The translations under genes were made by a program, and so were the position numbers. Of a stretch of DNA of 64,000 nucleotides, positions 33,514-45,285 are shown in pieces. The notes below the pieces were generated by a model. That model worked only from the letters and a program-made list of their open reading frames with translations. It had not been told where the DNA came from and made no database searches. This DNA is from Deinandra increscens subsp. villosa. Lineage: Eukaryota > Streptophyta > Magnoliopsida > Asterales > Asteraceae. Positions within the stretch are counted from its first letter, which is position 1; every line of letters begins with the position of its first letter. The stretch is from the NCBI GenBank assembly GCA_039602395.1, contig JBCNJP010000023.1, positions 24,177,467 through 24,241,466 on the forward strand. Reading direction: 5' to 3'.

Positions 33514-33942
33514 GATGGTTATTGTGAAAACCACTCCGAGTTGGGAAAACTTTCGAAACTCTTTAAAAACGGGGTAAAAAAAATTCATTCAATTTTTTTT
33601 TTCATTCAATTTTTTATGGTGATTCTTTAGGTTATGGGCTAACCCTAGGTGGAAAAAAATCAAAAAAACGCCCCGACAATTTTTTTTAAAAATATCTCAA
33701 AAAACGGTTGTTACATATGTAACCAATATATGTATACAATGTTACATATGTAACAAGACCGTTTTTTGACATTTTTTTAAAAAAAAATCCCCGAGGCGTT
33801 TTTTGATTTTTTTCCCACCTAAGGTAGCCTATAACCTAAAGAATCACCATAAAAAAATTAAATGAAAAAAAAAACTTTTTGACCCCGTTATTTAAGAGTT
33901 TCGAAAGTTTTCCCAACTCGGAGTAGTTTCATTTTACCCTTC

Positions 33943-33943
<1 letters not shown>
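33511..33943. mobile_element. TA-array unit D (family 3), near-perfect palindrome
   Basis: 433 bp whose halves are inverted copies of each other (CTCCGAGTTGGGAAAACTTT near both ends; GTTACATATGTAAC near the centre). A fold-back element flanked by (TA)n on the left and (CT)n(TA)n on the right. Confidence 0.75.
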
Positions 33944-34012
<69 letters not shown>

Positions 34013-34015
<3 letters not shown>

Positions 34016-34264
34016 GAGTTAGGTTACATCAACCAATTTCCCTACATCACTACATCAACCTTCTTTTTCACAAAAAACACCAAAAAACACTTTCTAACAA
34101 AATTTTTTTTTGTTTTGAAAACACTATACCTCTAATCGCTATGTTAGCTTCCTAGAACACTTTTTTTTTTTTGTGGTGTTTTTTTTTGGTGTTTTTTTTT
34201 TCGGTTTTTTTTACTTCAAAAAAAACACCAAAAAAATACTTTTTGTTAATTAATTTTTTTTTTC
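34013..34264. mobile_element. TA-array unit E (family 4, truncated)
   Basis: It begins TTGAGTTAGGTTACATC with ACACCAAAAAACAC motifs like unit J, but ends abruptly where unit F starts without an intervening TA run. Confidence 0.6.
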
Positions 34265-34889
34265 GGTTCATTGTAGACCCCTTAAAAATTATAGACCCTG
34301 TAGACCCCTATATTTTTCTATAAAACTCACCAAAATTATAAAGCTCATTGTTGTTGAGTTTGGTTATTTTTTATGCGATAAATTTTTAAAAATAAAAACG
34401 GAAACCTAGAAAGTTGTTGGACACATTAAAATATAATTGTTGTTAAAAATGTTGTATTATTCTATAAATCTCACTAAAAATTGTAAAACTCATTGCTGAG
34501 TTTTAAAACTCACTGTTGTGTTTAAAACTCACTACAACTTTAAATATCAATGTTCTATAAAACTCACTGAAAATTATAAAACTCATTACAAATTATAAAA
34601 CTCACTCTTAAGTTTAAAACTCATTGTTTTTAAAACTCACCGCAACTTTAAAAATCGATGTTCTATAAAACTCACTAAAAATTATAATTTGAAATAAGAA
34701 AAGAAAAAACTAAAAACTTTATAAATAAAACCCTAATGTTAAAATATAAAGATAGAAATATGACAAAATAAAAAAAGTTAAAAAAACAAAATTCAACAGC
34801 AATGAGTTTATTATTTTTAGTGAGTTTTATAGAAGAATATAGGGGTCTACGGGGTCTACACTTTTTAAAGGGGTCTACAATGAACATTT

Positions 34890-34892
<3 letters not shown>
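34265..34892. mobile_element. TA-array unit F (family 5)
   Basis: About 628 bp. Roughly 60-bp inverted repeats carry TTCATTGTAGACCCCTT and CTATAAAACTCAC at both ends. The interior is rich in AAAACTCA repeats. Confidence 0.75.
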
Positions 34893-34932
<40 letters not shown>

Positions 34933-34936
<4 letters not shown>

Positions 34937-35154
34937 AAAGTTCATTGTAGACACCTCCATAAGTGTAGACAGGTAGACACCCTTTTTCACCATTAGATCT
35001 CTTGATCTAATGGTTATGATTAATTTTTTTTTTTTCCTTTTTCTCATTGTTCAGAAAATTTCACATGTGAAAACACATATGAAATAAAGTAATTTCACAT
35101 GTGAAATAGGGTGTCTACCTGTCTACACTTATGGGGGTGTTTACAATGAACCTC

Positions 35155-35158
<4 letters not shown>
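34933..35158. mobile_element. TA-array unit G (family 1, inverted relative to A)
   Basis: 226 bp, starting GTGAAAAGTTCATTGTAGACAC and ending with GTTTACAATGAACCTCACCC. It has internal TTTCACATGTGAAA palindromes and lies between TA runs. Confidence 0.8.
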
Positions 35159-35194
<36 letters not shown>

Positions 35195-35196
<2 letters not shown>

Positions 35197-35669
35197 TAAA
35201 AGATCCGTGTAGACCCCTTATTTTTTGTAGACCCCGTAGACCCCTTATAAAACTCAATAAAACTCATTAAAACTCACTAAAAATAAAACTCAGTTTTGTT
35301 AATTTAGTTTTTTTATTTGCGATAAGCTTTTAAGAACAAAAAAAAGACAATTAAAAAAAAGAAAAACAAAAAACATTAAAAATTGAACGTTTTAAGACAC
35401 TGAGTTTTAAAAATCAATGAGTTTAAAACTCAATAAACTCAATAAAACTCAGTGTTGCGTTTAAAACTCATTATTTTAAAACTCAATTTCTTAAAATGTT
35501 CGATTTTTAATGTTTTTTGTTTTTTTTTTAATTTATTTATTTATTTTTTTGGTTCTTAAAAGCTTATCGTAATAAAAAAAACCAAATTTACAACACTGAG
35601 TTTTATTTTTATTGAGTTTTATAGGGGTCTACGGGGTCTACAAAATTTAAGGGGTCTACACGGAACCTT

Positions 35670-35672
<3 letters not shown>
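35195..35672. mobile_element. TA-array unit H (family 5)
   Basis: 478 bp with inverted repeats carrying CCGTGTAGACCCCTT and GTAGACCCCGTAGACCCC at both ends, between TA runs. Confidence 0.8.
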
Positions 35673-35728
<56 letters not shown>

Positions 35729-35731
<3 letters not shown>

Positions 35732-36388
35732 GAAGGATCCTGTAAAAACACCATTTTTTTGTGAGAACTGCGTAAACAAATCTTAAAACCTACATAACTT
35801 TTTCATACGTTAATATTTTTTTAAAAAAATTTGCACCAAAAGTCTTAAAATTATATTATCTTTAATCCTATAAAAGTTTTAAAAAAACTTAATGCTTTTT
35901 TTATTTTTTTAAATATTTTTTTTTGTGTGGTGCACATGTGCATCACAAAAAAAACTCATACTTTTAGTATGAGTTAATATTTTTTTTTCTTAGTCGCACC
36001 ATATGTCATATATTTTCATCATTTTTTTGCGTTTTTATTGAATGATGCACATGTGCATCATACCAAAAAAAACGCTCATACATGTGATATACATTAATAG
36101 TTTAAAAAGAAATTGCACCCTAAATCTTATAGTTGTGTTATCTTTAGATTTAAAGAAAAAAAATAGCATTTTATAACTTTTTTTAATTATATGATGCACA
36201 TGTGCATCACACGGGAAAAAAAAAACGTTCAGTTTTTTTTAATATTTTGCTCCAGATTTAAAGATAACGTAATTCTAAGACTTTTGGCGCAAATTCTATG
36301 AAAAATCGTTAACGTATGAAAAAGTTACGTGAGTTTTAATATGTGTTTTCGCAGTTTTCACAAAAAAATGTGTTTTCGCAGGATCCTA

Positions 36389-36392
<4 letters not shown>
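35729..36392. mobile_element. TA-array unit I (family 6)
   Basis: 664 bp. Ends GGGGAAGGATCCTG and CGCAGGATCCTAACCC are inverted. The inner arms share CATACGTTAA/TTAACGTATG. Several TGCACATGTGCATCA palindromes lie in the interior. Confidence 0.75.
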
Positions 36393-36460
<68 letters not shown>

Positions 36461-36462
<2 letters not shown>

Positions 36463-36971
36463 GAGTTATTCTACATCCACCAAATTCCTACATCCTCTAC
36501 ATCCACCTTCTTTTTTCACAAAAAAACACTAAAAAACACTTTTTAACAATTTTTTATTGAAAACACTATACCTCTAATCACTATGTTAGCTTTCTAGAAC
36601 ATTTTTTTTAAAAAAAAATTTGTGATGTTTTTTTTGGTGTTTTTTTCGGTTTATTTTCTTTTTCAAAAAATTACCAAAAAAACACTTTTTTTAATTAATT
36701 TTTTTTTCTAAAAACACCATTCTTCTAGACGCACCAAAACACACATTTTTTGGAACTTTTATTATTTTTTTGTGTTTTTTGGCGTTTTTTTATAAGATAA
36801 TAAAAACGCCATAAAATTTTAAAAAAAAGGTGTTCTTGAAAGAATATATAGCGATTTGACATATGATGTTTTTAATATTTTTTTTAAGAAAGTGTTTTTT
36901 TGTGTTTTTTTTGGAAAAAGGGGGTGGATGTAGAGGATATAGGGATTTTGGTGTATGTATTCTACCCAACT
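36461..36971. mobile_element. TA-array unit J (family 4)
   Basis: About 510 bp with inverted ends containing CTACATCCTCTACATCCACC-type sequence and its complement. The outer flanks are (GA)n on the left and (CT)n on the right before the TA runs, themselves inverted. Confidence 0.75.
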
Positions 36972-37010
36972 CTCTCTCTCTCTCTCTCTCTCTCTTTGTA
37001 TATATATATA

Positions 37011-37282
37011 GGGTGAGGTTCATTGTAGACACTTTCGCATTTGAAATAGATCTTTTTCACATGTGAAAGTTTCTAATTAATGAGAAAAAATAAAAAAAGA
37101 AAAAAGAAAATTAATCACAACCATTAGATCAAGGTAGACACCCTTTTTCACCATTAGATCTCTTGATCTAATGGTTGTGATTAATTTTTTTTTCTTTTTT
37201 CTCATTAATTAGAAACTTTTACATGTGAAAAAGAGCTATTTCACATGCGAAAGTGTCTACAATGAACCAATGATCTTCTCCC
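37011..37282. mobile_element. TA-array unit K (family 1)
   Basis: 272 bp, starting GGGTGAGGTTCATTGTAGAC and ending AATGAACCAATGATCTTCTCCC, with two inverted copies of an AGATCTCTTGATCTAATGG-type core. The ends are flanked by TA runs. Confidence 0.8.
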
Positions 37283-37308
37283 TATATATATATATATATA
37301 TATATATA

Positions 37309-37916
37309 ACCAATTGGGTTTGAGAACTAAAAAGAATCATTCTAAGCCACTAGTTTATATATATTGAAACCCCCCCCCCTCCCCCCTTAATGAATCATAA
37401 TGGTCCCCAACTGAAATTAGTGGTTGAGATTTAGGGTATGTTTGGTTGTGCTTATTTGGGTGCAAAAGGACTTTTGAATAAAAGGTCTTATTGACTTTTA
37501 GCTTTTACAAAAGGAGTTTTTTAAATAAATGTTTGGATTAGCTTTTGTGGTGGGAAAAGCCAATAAGTTAATAAGTTGTTTCTAAAAAATGTTTGGATTA
37601 GCTTATTTAGGTAAAATGACCAAAATGGACATCCTTTATAGATATTTGGGTTTATTTGAGGGTATAAAAGTAATTTGTTAATCCAAAAGTCAAATGGAGT
37701 TTTAAAAGCCAAGATTTCTTGGCTTTTGAGTTAATAAAGAAATCTCCTTCTCCAAAAGTTGTTTTAAAAAACGCTTTTGCACTATCCAAACATTTTTTTT
37801 AACTTATTAGCTTTTAGAAAAGCCAATAAGTCAATAAGTTGGTTTGTAATGGTTAGCCAAACATGCACTTAGTTCTCAAAAGTTATCAAAACAAAAAATG
37901 TTCTCATTTGAACCTA
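37309..37916. mobile_element. TA-array unit L (family 2), split by a MITE
   Basis: Family 2 left part (AACCAATTGGGTTTGAGAAC) and right part (GTTCTCATTTGAACC) are separated by a Tourist-like MITE at 37434-37868. The distal TA run and terminal CCC are lost. Confidence 0.65.
37434..37868. mobile_element. PIF/Harbinger (Tourist-like) MITE 3
   Basis: 435 bp with ends GGGTATGTTTGG and (reverse complement) GTGCATGTTTGG, flanked by TTA at 37431-37433 and 37869-37871. It is related to MITE 1. Confidence 0.78.
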
Positions 37917-39188
37917 TGAGAAGCCAAGTGAAAATGACAAACGAATATTTCTTAAATTAACAATCATGTAATAAACATTCACATCCAAAATGAGATAGAG
38001 TCTTCCAAAAGCAGTCCCAAACGAGGACAACCCAAATTTAATTTCGAAGGCAATTTAGGGCAGGTATTTCTAAGCTCATGATGATTACGATGAAGACACA
38101 TAGCCAATGCTTAGTAAAAATTTGAATTCAAAAGGAATAGTTATAATAATGAAGATTAGAATGACGACACGTAAGAACCAATTCATCTATACAATTCTAA
38201 ACATGAGTTCAAATAAATAGGATAACCCAACTTGAAATCATAAATATGCTACAATAAACAACACAAAAGAAATTATACATAAATACACAACCCATTGCAC
38301 AAATAAATATTCATTGGTTCATCAAATACTAATAATTATGAATTAACAATTTACTATCTACATAATTACTAATATATCAACAAACAACACACGTTTTATA
38401 ACACACATGAATATTAAATGAATAACAAATTAGACCTAATCATACATGCTACTCATACATATTGTTCCTAACATACAATTCTTCATGCCTCCTTATAGAT
38501 TAACATAATCATACATACTAATCATACATCCAAACATCATCCTTTCCATCATCGTTTGTGCTTCATGTCACCATCATACATACTCTTCGAAATTGAAGAT
38601 ACAATCATAAATACTAATCATACATACTATTATAACAAAATTTGGACCTAATCACTACTTTTGACCAACATTTTGACCTAACCACAAACATTTATACGTA
38701 ATCATATGAACCCTAGGTTCATAACAGTATACAAATTTGGAAAATATTTAACATAAAGAACACAAAATCATATCTAATAATCAAGATGTAGAAAACTTAC
38801 AATAGCGTGATTAAGGGTTCAAAATCGAAAGAGAACAACACTTAATGGCAGTGAACAGCCGTGAACGACGATGAACAACAGTGAACGATGTACTATATCT
38901 GAAAATCCGATCAAGGGTTCAATTTTTGGAGGTTGAGCTTCACGTCGGAGATACACCCGGACTACAACTTCACATAGACTGCTATACAAGCGGTGTTGTT
39001 GCGAATGGCGGAGATGTCATGACCGGAAATCGTCCTGCAGGGAGACTTTAATGTTGGATTATTTTGGATGAACTATGAAGAAGACGGCTGGGAGGAAAAT
39101 ATCCCTACTAAAATCATTTAGGGCATTAACAGAGACAGGTTGTCGCTAATGTCAAGTGAACGATTAAACCCCAGCCGTTTGACGTAGT
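37917..39188 (-). other. AT-rich region, possible CACTA 5' region
   Basis: There is no supported ORF. On the minus strand a GTAAGTTTT donor-like site near 38800 follows sequence (39000-38810) that looks like an untranslated leader. The segment near 39122-39160 holds ACAGAGACAGGTTGTCGCTAATG-like short repeats common in CACTA subterminal regions. CATACTAATCATACAT repeats fill 38440-38640. Confidence 0.35.
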
Positions 39189-39520
39189 GTACGATTTCAA
39201 AAACAAGAAACAACACGTTGATTCTGTGAATAGCCGTGAAGATATTTCCCAAACCCTCCCAAATTCGTCCCAAAAGTTGGAATACAAAATGGAGAAAACT
39301 AAAATTTTATTCAATCATCAACTGATCATCTCCCAGACATTACATGGATATAAATAACATGACAAAATTCAAATGGGCCTCAAAACATAAGCGGGCGAGA
39401 AACTAGAACAAAAACAAAGTCCAAATAAACCCGAAGAGACAAAAAGAGACAAATGTACGATTTGAAAGACAAGAAACAACACGTTGATTCTGTGAATACC
39501 CGTGAAGATCTTTCCCAAAC
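39189..39520. repeat. Tandem duplication interrupted by LARD 1
   Basis: Block D (GTACGATTT...TTTCCCAAAC) occurs at 39189-39256 and again at 39455-39520. The block after it (39331-39454, starting TCCCAGACATTACATGG) recurs at 48764 onward, just right of the LARD. This fits a 266-bp duplication whose second copy was split by the LARD, with loss of intervening sequence. Confidence 0.65.
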
Positions 39521-42247
39521 CGCTCGCGTGTCGCGAAAGAAGCAGGCCTCTCCCTCGCGTGCGTGAGGGAGCAGACGTATCACCTTACACACATATTACC
39601 TCCAGGCGTATCGCCTGGAGGCGTATTTCCAGGGAACTTCTAGGATTTGTGCCCAGTCTTGGTACTTAGCCAATTTTTATGGGTTTTTCATCACTAGTTC
39701 CCACCACTATGAATCTTTCTCATACTTTACACATGCAACAACACTTGATATTCCTGTTATACCAATTTTAATACTCTTGACATAATCCATGAACTCTCAT
39801 GAATCCAAGTCTATTCCACCTGCCAACCCATTTGACCCGTTAAGAGTATGATGAGTAGAAAACATACATTAAACTCCATTTTAACACTTTCACACAAGTA
39901 GCCAACTATTGTCATTTTAACGCTTTCACACAAGTAGCCAACTATTGTCAACCAGAGACTTCTTCATTTTTCCACAACGGGTAAAGTCTATATTCAGTCA
40001 ACTACTATAACCCATCTATTTAATATCTGCTCATCCCTTTCGGGTATTTAACTATAAACAACTACATACGACTTATACTAGTTGTAATAATAAAAGAAAA
40101 GCTTTTAAAGCTACACAAATTCACACATACCTTGGTTGTGCAACCACATGATAGAAGGCGTTAAGCCCCTACCATTACTTCTACCCCATTCGATGGACAA
40201 TGCATATTAGAGTCAATAAAGTGATCCGTATTGACCTACAGCTTGTAAATTTCACTTGCAAATCCGCATATCAACATTATTAAAACAACCCATGATAGTC
40301 AAGTACTATCGTGAGATGCCCCTCCCCAAATAACATAACTTTTATAATTAATTTACAACACGACTTATGATCTCAAATAGGTATCACTATGTACGTATGT
40401 GTCTATTGGTCGTTTATGGACCCCACACAAAAGTGAACATCAACATTAAAACTACTTCTTCCACCCACCATTTTCCCAAATCTCAAAAGTCATTACATCA
40501 TACCATATAACCGATATGGGACCAACTAAAACGGTGTAAGTTATACTTACCTGGATTCATCCATGATTGCTTTGCCATAGCATACGGTTGGTCCACTTAC
40601 TTCCAAGCTCGTTACCTAGCTTTCCAATATCAACTCTAATCACGTTAGTACTTCATAACATGACTAACTTAGCCATTTAGTACTAACATATCATCATACA
40701 TAACCGTTATCAACATCCTTGCTTAAATTGCACACAAGCAAATTTCCTTTTATGCATAAAACTCTAAATGTTAGTGCTGCCTTATCTGGACAGCCGTTGT
40801 TCGAGCCATATTTTGGCACTCATAACAGTTGAACTAACTCAATATGTTCAAATATGAAACGTAATAGACTCGTAGAGCTTTCCGAGCATATAAAATAAAC
40901 ATTTTTTGGAGTCTAGGTTGATTTTATACAGTATTTATAAAAATAGATCAGCAACATATTTACTAACCCATCAGCATTGCTGATTTTTTTATATAGCTAC
41001 TAAACTCGTTCCTTTTGACCCATCTATGATCAAAATCAGTTTCTCAAGCTTTAAGATTAAATATAGTCTATCCAAAGAGCTTTCCAACCATATATAATAC
41101 GCCCTTATCGGATCAACGGTTGGTATTTTATGAATTAAACAAAACACCGTGGTAACATAATTCTTCTCCAAATAAACTAGTTATGTTCTTTTAGTTAAGA
41201 CATTGTAAAAACCAACTTATATGCATCAAATTCACTTGTTAAACATACATGCTAATCTATACTTAAGTTCTTTCACATTTCATGCATCTTAAATATTAAA
41301 ACTTCACTTAGACATGAAATCAAGTGTCTAAATTCACTTAGGCATTTTATCACACACTTGTTGTGTATACATTTCATACACAAAATTTACAACTTATCTA
41401 GCTTGTTTTGGGTATAGACCATTTAAGTATATTTTCCAACTCATTATCAAATTTACTACAACATAAATCAAAGCTTTCACCTAATCTAGTGAAAGTTCAT
41501 CTTTTTCATCCACATTCAACTATTATAACTACATGCTTCAACAAATACTTCATGCTTGCACTAATTATACTAAAATTCCACATTAAACATCATACACATG
41601 GAATTTCTCAACAATGATCACTAAGATAACTATATAGGTGAACATTTAACACTACTACACTATGAAATTAGGTGTTTAATCCACTTTTCTCATAACACCA
41701 CATGAGGGATATGAATTTTAGAGAGAATATATGAGTTAGGGGGGTTTCTTACCATAAAAATCTTGGCACATCTTAGCTCAAAATCCTCTAAGAAACCCGA
41801 ATTTTAGGCATGCAAGACATCTTTTTCGAATTTCACCTTTAATTTGACAAGGGATTGGGATCTTGGTCGCATATCTCTCAAGAACACAAGTGTGTTCCTA
41901 ATTTCTTCATATGTTCACATCGTGAGCCCCCTCCCCCTTTGGTTACTTTCAACTTTTGGCATACTTAGTCCCTCCCCTTTAAACAACTTTGGACATTAGA
42001 CAACATAAACCCCTCAACTTTATGTGTTATTTATTTGGTCAAAGTTTCCTTTATCTACTTAACTTTGACTATGTTAACCTCCAAGGTTAACTTGGAAGAT
42101 AACTCAACTGACTCGACTTATCGTTTCAACTTATAATATAAGTAAATCATCTGACACTTTTAAATCTACCAATTAAATGGGAAATTTAATTATTTGACTA
42201 TCGGGGATTCGGAATAATATATTCAACCTGGATTTTGGGATGTTACA
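39521..42247 (-). repeat. Left (3') LTR of LARD 1, truncated
   Basis: It matches 46017-48763 closely, including the GCGTGTCGCGAAAGAA segment at the start. Sequence equivalent to 45286-46016 is missing. Confidence 0.88.
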
Positions 42248-42263
42248 ACTCTATCCCCCTTAA
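42248..42263 (-). other. Polypurine tract of LARD 1
   Basis: The minus strand reads TTAAGGGGGATAGAGT next to the LTR start TGTAAC. Confidence 0.75.
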
Positions 42264-45200
42264 ATAGGGTTTCGTCCCGAAACCTCATTTTCCAAGTGTT
42301 CCACTCATCATTCTTACCCAATGACCCATCCATTTAAGGATTTAATTTCCCTCCTAAGGCACATGCATTAAGGTCATGTACACCACTTGGTTTTTAATGT
42401 GATTTCATGAGCTACACTCACGTTAAATTCCCAACCACATCGCCCTTAGTATCTCATGGGTATATCATGCTACCCATAGCTTACTTAAAATTTAAAAGAG
42501 AAATCATATTACCTACTTAGCATTAATGTTTATTTCACATACCTTCACAACCTTAATTGCTTCCGCTTTTAACTTGGTTGACCCAATTGCCTCATTGCTT
42601 CCTACCTAGCTTGCTAAGAGTCAACATTTTCATATTATTAGTTTTCCATATCAACTAATAATTCATCCCACGGCATAACATTGTTTCTTCACATTATCAA
42701 TTACATAATTCATTCTTAATTGGGATTCTAGCTTGACTCTTAAAGAGTTAATTTTTGTTTATACTACTATATACTTCATTCATGTATATTGTTCATGAAT
42801 CACTGCTCTACTCATATATATACATACATTTATGCATTCATCCACTTTACATGTAATGCTTAGCACATGCTTAGATGTGTTATGTTATACACACAAATTT
42901 ATTTATTCATTTCACTCTACTTGTTAATTACAAGATAGATTCTCCAACATCTCAACATTTAACACACTTATTATACTTGTTAACATAACATAGAGCTTCT
43001 CAGCGTGTCAACATTCAACATCTAACACTTATTCTACTTGGTTTAAACCAATAGAAATTTCAACATTATAACACTTAACACACCTATTCTTTTTTTGCTA
43101 ATACAAAAATAGAATTATGCCACATCTCCACATTCAATCTATTTACTCTACTTGTGAACACAAAGTAGAATTTCTCAACGTTACAATAGTTAACATACTT
43201 ATTCTACCTTGTAGCACAAAATAGAATCTTTCAACATTTCAATATCTACTACATTTATCCTGGCTTGTTAGCACAAGATAAAATTCTCAACATTTCATCA
43301 TTTCAACATCTATTATATTTATCCTACTTGTTATTACAAGTAGGACTTTCCACAATTTTAACATTTGCTCTACTGCTATTTCTAGTAGAGTATTAGACAA
43401 CAATTTTTCAACTTTTACTCTATCTGCTATTGCAAGTAGAGCCTCCAAAAGCTTTTTCAACTTCTACCTTACTTGCTATGACAAGCAGAGCATTCAATTA
43501 TTTTTTTAACTTTTACTCTACTTGCCATGGCAAGTAGAGCGTTCGACAAAATTTTCAACTTCTAATCTACTTGCTATAACAAGAAGAGCATTTAACAACT
43601 CCCTTAACTTTTTCTCACACTTACCCTACATTGATGTTACAAGTAGAGTTTTCAATGTTTTCAACTTTTAGCATACTTATTCTATCTGATTAATCACAAA
43701 ATAGGATTCCTCAACAATTTTCAATATTTAAAATACTTATTCTATCTTGTTTATCACAAGATAAAATTTTCCAACAACTTTCAACATTCGACATTCTTAT
43801 TCTATCTGGTTATTATACGATAGAATTCTTCAACAATTTTCAGCATTCAATGTATTTATTCTGTCTTGTTTATCACAAGATAGACTTCTTCAACAATATT
43901 TTTGTTTTACATTCAATATATTTATTCTATCTTGTTTATTACAAGATAGCATTTTCCAACAACTTACAACATTCAACATATTTATTCTATCTTGTTCATT
44001 ACACGATAGAATTTCTCAGAAAAAAATTCAAACTTTCGACATATTTATTCTATCTAGTTTATTACACGATAGAATTTCTCCACATTGTTTCAACTTTCAA
44101 CATATTTATTCTATCTTGTTTATTACACGATAGAATTTTTTCAACAATGTCTCAACTTTCAACATATTTATTCTATCTTGTTTATTACAAGATAGAATTT
44201 CTCAACATTGTTTCAACTTTCAACATATTTATTCTATCATGTTTATTACACGATAGAATTTCTCAACATTGTTTCAACTTTCAACATTATTTATTCTATC
44301 TTGTTTATTACAAGATAGAATTTCTCAACATTATTTCAACTTTCAACATATTTATTCTATCTTGTTTATTACAAGATAGAATTTCTCAACATTGTCTGTA
44401 AGACTTTCTAACATTACTCGTAGGACCTTTCAACTTTTCATTATACACAACCATCGTTGTAATTATTATGTCAATAGTCCACCTATGGTTTTTATTCAAT
44501 CCTTGTCTCTACCTTAAGTTTTAACAAATTGATATGTGTGTAACTACCACGTCATTAACTAGTTATTAGTTTTAACTAATATTTTCCACTCTACTTGTAC
44601 CCAACAACTTGGAATATATTGACTACTAATGGAAAATTATTATTCAATTTCTCACTTTGCAACTTTTTAAACAATTTGTCACTTATTATTTCAACTTGGA
44701 GTCACATAATCTCCACTTGACATACCGTGTCATCTTATATTTAGTTATTTCTCATTCAACTTGAAATCACATGTCCACATACTCAACTTTAAGTGGATAA
44801 GGTTTCTATCCGCAACATGTTTCCAACTATGCAACTTTTAATCTACCATTTTCACTTATATGTGATTGTTTCAACAATTAGGTAGAAAATCAAAATTCAT
44901 AAAATTTTAACACAAGTACTAACCTTTAATTGCTCGGAAGTTTCTAGTCTCCCATTTCCACTACCGGTCATCCCACCTTTTTAAGCGAACCGGTTACATT
45001 TCAACCCACTTAAGTGCCTCCTCCATCTTTAGTTCGAACCACATTGTCTTCCACTTTACTTACTAAGTGAGGCCACTTTGTGGAGGTTTACTACAATGCA
45101 ACATGATTAGCAATCCCATAACAATCTCAACATAAATGCAAAATATTAACTCAACTACTTGCCTTTAGGGTCTTGATAGAGTCTTGGATGGTACGTACAA

Positions 45201-45270
45201 CTATTACCGAGAACACTGTAGTATGAGTCCAAGCACATTTCCCATGTGTGCTTGAATCTCTCAAACTAAG
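42264..45270 (-). other. Non-coding interior of LARD 1
   Basis: This is an AT-rich interior with no retroelement protein. Its main content is the hairpin repeat array at 42905-44400. The 183-codon plus-strand frame at 43850-44401 is a product of that repeat (YLFYLVYYKIEFL repeated) and is not called a gene. Confidence 0.75.
42905..44400. repeat. Hairpin tandem repeat array, about 26 units of about 60 bp
   Basis: Each unit has a palindrome of 9-12-bp arms around a 3-6-bp loop, such as TTCTATCTTGT / ACAAGATAGAA, followed by a spacer like TTTCTCAACATTGTTTCAAC. Units from about 43900 to 44400 are nearly identical. Those at 42905-43700 are diverged, and several switch both arms together (CTACTTG/CAAGTAG in place of CTATCTTG/CAAGATAG). 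Confidence 0.9.
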
Positions 45271-45283
45271 GCTCTGATACCAA
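45271..45283 (-). other. Primer-binding site of LARD 1
   Basis: The minus strand reads TTGGTATCAGAGC, complementary to the initiator tRNA-Met 3' end, two bases inside the LTR (45286). Confidence 0.88.
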
Positions 45284-45285
45284 CT

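Larger units (their letters stand above)
31974..37916. repeat. Array of fold-back elements separated by (TA)n microsatellites
   Basis: About twelve units of 190-660 bp, most with terminal inverted repeats beginning GG(G/T) and ending CCC, alternate with (TA)n runs at 31974-32025, 32214-32228, 33232-33260, 33451-33510, 33969-34012, 34893-34932, 35159-35194, 35673-35728, 36393-36429, 36999-37010 and 37283-37308. Units fall into six sequence families. The pattern fits elements that insert into TA microsatellites, as known (from memory) for rice Micron and Medicago MuTAnT elements. No transposase is encoded. Confidence 0.8.

Noticed and set aside
36329..36546. Frames with IYIYIYIY and ERERERER
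   Set aside because: These are translations of (TA)n and (GA)n microsatellites.
42905..44400. CRISPR-like appearance (regular short palindromic repeats)
   Set aside because: The spacers are themselves repeats, the context is a plant retroelement, and no cas genes are present.
43850..44401. 183-codon plus-strand open frame rich in Tyr, Leu and Phe, membrane-protein-like
   Set aside because: It is produced by the roughly 60-bp hairpin repeat read in one frame; the repeated peptide has no known homologue and the array continues outside the frame.
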